Assembly: GCA_032690845.1 (NCBI GenBank) | Contig: CM064430.1 | Span: 53,913,882-53,977,881 of the forward strand | Direction: 5' to 3' | DNA from: Eleusine coracana subsp. coracana | Lineage: Eukaryota; Streptophyta; Magnoliopsida; Poales; Poaceae | Length of the DNA: 64,000 nt | Notes under the pieces: generated by a model | Databases searched by the model: none | What the model saw: the letters and a program-made list of their open reading frames with translations, nothing else | Told to the model about the DNA's origin: nothing | Position numbers and translations under genes: made by a program | Shown here: in pieces, positions 59,176 to 64,000 of the stretch | Position numbering within the stretch: position 1 is the first letter of the stretch | Layout of the letters: each line of letters starts with the position of its first letter

Positions 59176-60548
59176 GCTCTACCTACAAACACAAAAATAT
59201 TTAGTCATAAAATATCCTCTTCTATGTTCTCATTAATTCTTTGATATGTGAAATTGATGGATTAATATCTTATATACTCTAATTAACATGTGAGCATTCA
59301 AAATAGTCATAGACATCAGTATCTGTTTGATTTCTTAGTTACTCTTCAATAAATAAATGGGTATCCAAACCATTTTCAAATGCATGGTTGATATCCACAT
59401 TAGGAACCCCTTTCAAATGCATTATTTCTAAGAATATGTGAATAGAGAATAAAATAGAATTGGAGTTGTATGTCATTTGAAGTATCACAAAAATTCAAAA
59501 CATGAGAAAATCTTAGTGGAGTACATGCATGTTTGGATGCAATAATAAAGACATAGATTTTACGTTGAGAGATAGACACCTAGGCGATTTTACGATCTCC
59601 AATTTTACGATCTCCAAAGGTAGGGAGCCAAGAGAAAAAGAGGAGAGCACTAGGAGAAGATATTGGATATCTTGAGAATGCTAGAGAGAGTAACTTGAGC
59701 TTTCATACACATCTAAGGCTAGGGTATCCTTGAGAGTGTGTTCTAGGCTATTACTCTTAGTCTATGCTAGGACCTAGACTAGTTAGGCGTCAGTGATTAG
59801 CCTATCATGATCAATTGTGAAGGTCATCATATGTTTGTACACAATTTATGCTCGTCATTGAAAGAAGCATCGCTACTGAGCGGTCGTGCAGGCTCGGGGA
59901 GTCTGACAAGTCCTCGAGAGAGGCGAGCTTGTGCCTTGGTCGCAACGGTGATACAACCATGTCTTTACTCTGGGAGTAATTACGGGCTCGTGTGCAAGGA
60001 CTCTACTTGGTGGCGGGAGGGATAGGTACTCCAGTGAGAATGGTCCAACGAGGAGTAGGGGAAGGCACTATCCTTCCGAGAGTTCGGAAAAAAAATCATG
60101 AGTCATCTCTTAATCATATTTCATACTTTGATATTTTACCTTTCGCATTTACATACCGTGCTATTCATGCTTGTGTGCTTACCTTGCTCTTGTTGATTGC
60201 CTTGTAGACTTGCATGAATAGGTTCCTTGCTAGCTAGTAGTGTTTAGCTTCCATATTTGATCACTAGCTTATATAGGAGTTGGTTTAGCTTGATTGATCA
60301 CCCTTATATGTATTGTGCTACTCATACTTGTATGCTCTAGTTCATTATCTTATAGCTTTGCATGAATTTCAGTGACCGACTTGCTAACATCATGCATGAC
60401 ACGATCAGTTGAGAGACTCACCAACTTCTCACCGTATGAGAAGTAGTTGAAGGCCAGCGTATGAAGTAGTGATTGATATTTGATGGACAAAGCCATCGAA
60501 CTCGACAAGCTGACCATCATGCTAGTCCCCTTCTTGGCGCGCTAACTG
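59176..60548. other. retrotransposon-derived region
   Basis: From about 59.5 kb the sequence has features of LTR-element internal or LTR DNA (e.g. 'cgcaacggtgatacaacc', 'cttgcatgaataggttc'). No long frame is present. Next to 60548 the minus strand reads gcgcgccaagaaggggac, which looks like the primer-binding/leader segment after an LTR. Inference only. Confidence 0.4.
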
Positions 60549-61391
60549 TTGAGACTTATTCTCAACAGTAAATATAGAGTAGTTCACCTATGAGGTTTTA
60601 TATGTAGGATAGGGGTATGCGCGAGATCAAAAAATAATGATAACACAAGACACACATGTTTGGGCCTCTCGGATGATAATAACCCGACGTCTGTATTCTG
60701 TGATATTGTATTTATATGTCTAGATCATAGATCTAGATGTTCAAGGATTAACCTAGACATGAGGTCTAGCTCTATGTCTTATCTATGTTGTGCCTTATCC
60801 CTTGTTGTTCTCGTTGTCTATGAGAGGGCTCCTTACCCTCCTTATATATCTATGGGGGATAGGGGTATATGACAGAGTTCTAGTCGGTCTGTTATGCATA
60901 TCCAAGTAGGAGTCTATACCTACTATCCCTAATTTCTTGCCTCTATTACTCCTACGTGGCGCAGTATTAAGGCATCCCATCTCTGCCACGACATCAAGGA
61001 CTACTAACAGGAGTTAGTGGAACAACGGCCAATGTAAGCAACACTGTTCATGCACACACACTTGTGTCATGATGATGAGCATGGGGTGGGCATCCTTGTC
61101 CTTAACGCACTTGATCTCGACTGTGGGGGTTGAGTAAGGGGAGGCGCGCTCGACCCCATTCATAGGGGTTGAGTAAGGGGAGGCGCGCTGGATCCAACTC
61201 GCGGAGGTAGAGCAGGACAGAGACTGCTCGACCCCATTCATAGGGTTCGAGCGAGACGAGGTGTGCACGACCCCACTCATAGGGGTCGCGTGGAGCGAGA
61301 TATGCTCGGACTCGAGAGCCAATCAAGGTGGAGTTTTTCTTGTACATGCTAATATTTACCCCTGACACCATGGATATTTATCTCCCAACAG
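60549..61391 (-). mobile_element. LTR (about 843 bp) of a degraded LTR retrotransposon
   Basis: On the minus strand it starts TGTTGGGAGATAAATATCC (61391) and ends GTCTCAACA (60549), so TG...CA with a short inverted terminus. The next bases inward (gttagcgcgcc) could be the primer-binding region. Just outside each end, ctaac and gttag are inverted rather than direct, so a target duplication is not confirmed. No intact partner LTR is visible in the window. Confidence 0.5.
61115..61310 (-). repeat. 39-bp minisatellite, about five units, in frame
   Basis: The phrase cgaccccattcatag(gg) recurs at 61151, 61229 and (as cgaccccactcatag) at 61268. The phrase ggggttgagtaaggggagg is repeated 39 bp apart at 61126 and 61165. 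As 39 is divisible by 3, the minus-strand frame stays open and encodes a 13-residue repeat (TPMNGVERASPYS). It sits in the LTR, so it is probably not a protein gene. Confidence 0.8.
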
Positions 61392-62850
61392 TTAGATTCT
61401 ATTGCCGACATAGTGCACACTCTAAGGAAGCATATAAAAGGGCTAAGATATATAGCAAATAAATTCATCATAAACTTAATCTATTACTAAACCTTCACCG
61501 TTGTCTGGCAAAGATCTCCATAGTCAAAGTCTCCAAGAGAAGGCATGCCTTTCGCATTATCCCACGCTCCTCCTCCTTCTGAAACAATGACCATGTCCTT
61601 ATTCAATGAGAGCCCATGTATATCACCTGTATAAAAGAAATATTTGATACTTTATCAAAAACAATATCATTACGACTTAACCATATTGCTCAACATTTGA
61701 CGCTCACACACACAACTACTAGAAGTCATCTAGCTTCTATTAAATTATCTAACCAGTCTCTAAACATATGTGGGTTATATGAACTGAGGATCCATGCTAC
61801 CACCACGCCACAATTTGGCGAGCATTTTGCTGGCCCATGCTACCGCTCAAATCTGGTAGGAATTGCATGCCGCTGCCAAATTCTCATTTGCATTTCTAAC
61901 ATTTGGACACAAACCAAATGATAGCCTAATTCGTGGCAACACCAACTTTTGGAAGGAAACCAAACAGCCTCCAAGACGCTGCTTTAATTTGTGGTCTCTT
62001 GTAGGGCTTGAGAAAACTAAAGAGAATCACGATCAATAGACTTGGCCTCCATCGCTGTTGCTGCAGATATGTCCACAGACAAAGGTCATCCCTATTGCTG
62101 CAGATATGTCCAAGCATATTCAGGAACCCAAACATGACACGCTCCTGCTCCAAAAGATCAGTCCTCCGTCATTGACTGCTGCAAGCCAGCAGCTGAGCCT
62201 GTCGTGCATGATGTTCTTAGACTATGAGATATATTGATTTTCCATCAGAAATTGAAGGATGTTATCTACTGTTCAATCATAATCATAATAGAGATGATGA
62301 CGATGGAGAGATCACCTATTTGCAGTGTAGAGGAGGCACAGTTGGAGACACTGCCTGGATCAATAATGATAAGACCTTTCTCGTGGAGGAAGCTATCACC
62401 GTGGTGGTCTTCTAGGTACCGAAGGCTTCAGCTATTGTAGATCGACCTTTATACGATGTGTTTCCGATGGCTTAGAGACTGAGATATGATTTCCTCGGTA
62501 TCCTTTTTGGACATATTATGATTATGATCTGAGGAAGCCAATGCACGTACGGTTAGTTGGATTTGTGCATATACACATGATTCCCTTTTTTTTTTTTCTA
62601 AAGAACAAATATAGATAGTTGCCTCTGTAGCAGATGAGATTCGAACTCTAGCCGTTGAAGTTCCTGACGTTGGAGAGAGGTCAATGTGAGAGAGTTTGCA
62701 TGAAAAATACATCAAGGACCAGATATCAATAAGAGATAATATATTAAGATTAATGGTGAAATGTTTTGTTCTTTTTATGAGAATTTCTAGCATATTTCTC
62801 TCTTTTTTTCAGGCTATATGGTGGAAATTTTAATCTCCTTTTATTACTAA
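61392..62850. other. intergenic region, no gene supported
   Basis: Small frames (61616-61921, 62224-62415) show no domain. A short direct duplication 'tgctgcagatatgtcca' occurs near 62058 and 62097. Confidence 0.4.
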
Positions 62851-63880
62851 ACTAGCAAAATACCTATACGTTGCCACGGGTTTCTGTTAAAAAAATTTAT
62901 GATTAGAATGTTTTTTATAACTGTAAAAGATTTTCAATTAGTCAATTTTTTTGGCTTGAGCATTTGCTTTACTTTTTTTTAGTTTTAAAAAGAATATTTA
63001 TTATAATAACTTTGAAGTGAGTTATTATTGGAATTCTTGTTATTAGTTTCCGTCCAAAATATAATGTTAAAACAATAGATGATGAATTATTGCTAGTATG
63101 AAATATCAAATTGAAATCAGAGTTCAAAAACAACTCAAACTGATTAGTGAATCATTATAGGATACAAACTGAATATGACAACGTTACGGACACATCTGGA
63201 CACGAAAAAAGTAATCTAGACGACCTCACCTCAATTAATAAGTTGTACTAGTAAAATACCCGTGCGTTGTTACGGATTTTTGTTAAAAAGTTTTATAATT
63301 AAAATGTTTTTTTAACTATAAAAGATTTTCAATTAATCAATTTTTTTGGCTTGAGTATTTCCTCTATTTTTATTTTGCTTTACCTTTTTGAGTTTTAAAA
63401 AGAATATTTATTATAATAATTTTGGAGTGAGTTATTATTGGAATTCTTGTTATTAATTTCCATCCAAAATATGATATTAAAATAATAGATGATTAATTAT
63501 TGTTAGTATTAAATATCAAATTGAAACCAGAGTCCAATTCATCAACGACTCAAATGACTCAAACTGATTAGTGAATCGTTATAGGATACAAACTGAATAC
63601 AACAACGTTACAGACACATCTGGACACGAAAAAAGTGGTCTAGACGATCTCACATCAATTAATAAGTTGTCATGTCATCCAAAATATGATATTAAAATAA
63701 TAGATTATTAATTATTGTTAGTATTAAATATTAAATTAAAATCGGACTCTAATTCATCAACTACTCAAACTGATTAGTGAATTATTGTAGAATATAAACT
63801 GAATACGACAATGATACTGATACATCTGGATACGAAAATAGTGGTCTAGACGACCTCACTTAATTAATAAGTTGTATAGA
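62851..63880. repeat. tandem repeat, 396-bp unit, about 2.5 copies
   Basis: Unit 1 starts actagcaaaatacc at 62851 and unit 2 starts actagtaaaatacc at 63247, 396 bp later; both run on through the same AT-rich text (e.g. gagttattattggaattctt). A third, internally truncated copy begins about 63672 (tcatccaaaatatgatatta). Units diverge by small indels and substitutions. The 'acccgtgcgttg..acgg' phrase is a common motif of plant repeats, but the class is not assigned. Confidence 0.85.
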
Positions 63881-64000
63881 TAGATAAAAAAAAATATGTT
63901 ATTTGCACTAAAATTTTCCCCAAAAGTCACAGATGATATAAGAAATCTTTATCTTTACCATACCAATACATGAATTGTGGTGACGTCGTCTACAGCCCGA

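Overview
The window is nuclear DNA of a grass (Poaceae), most likely rice-like (Oryza or a close relative). The signs are intron-containing plant genes with very GC-rich 5' ends and AT-rich 3' ends, a DYW-class PPR gene, a class I formin, Stowaway-like MITEs, a grass-type SINE and copia, hAT, CACTA and other LTR debris between the genes. The species call is inference. No bacterial, viral or CRISPR feature was seen.

Left part (1-8 kb): the 5' end of a probable BTB/NPH3 gene leaves the left edge on the minus strand. A 72-residue plant-specific protein follows, then an eRF1 (translation release factor) gene that has its 5'UTR intron but lacks about 157 bp of coding sequence and is frameshifted. 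8-16 kb is a transposon block: a gag-less copia element with both LTRs, a 0.9 kb element with 16-bp terminal inverted repeats, and a 1.4 kb hAT-like element with a 7-8 bp target duplication.

Middle (17-50 kb): the ordinary genes. These are an ARM-repeat protein (two exons), an IFRD/SAT32-type regulator (13 coding exons), a single-exon DYW PPR protein running tail-to-tail with IFRD, an F-box protein, and a four-exon membrane formin with a 2.9 kb third intron. The 18.2-27.5 kb and 38.3-44.4 kb stretches have many spurious GC-rich frames but no gene I can defend.

Right part (50-64 kb): an AT-rich accessory region. It holds three diverged tandem copies of a two-exon gene for small secreted cysteine-rich (defensin-like) peptides. 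Two copies are intact. The third is frameshifted, has lost cysteines and its TATA box, and is split by a foldback MITE. Around them lie a SINE, a Stowaway-like MITE, a 1.04 kb CACTA element, an LTR with an in-frame 39-bp minisatellite, and a 396-bp tandem repeat at the right edge.

The genes are independent single-copy or family genes; no operon-like or pathway cluster is present. The closest things to a system are the secreted-peptide cluster and the broken eRF1 copy. Exon coordinates come from reading splice sites and checking that reading phase is kept across each intron.
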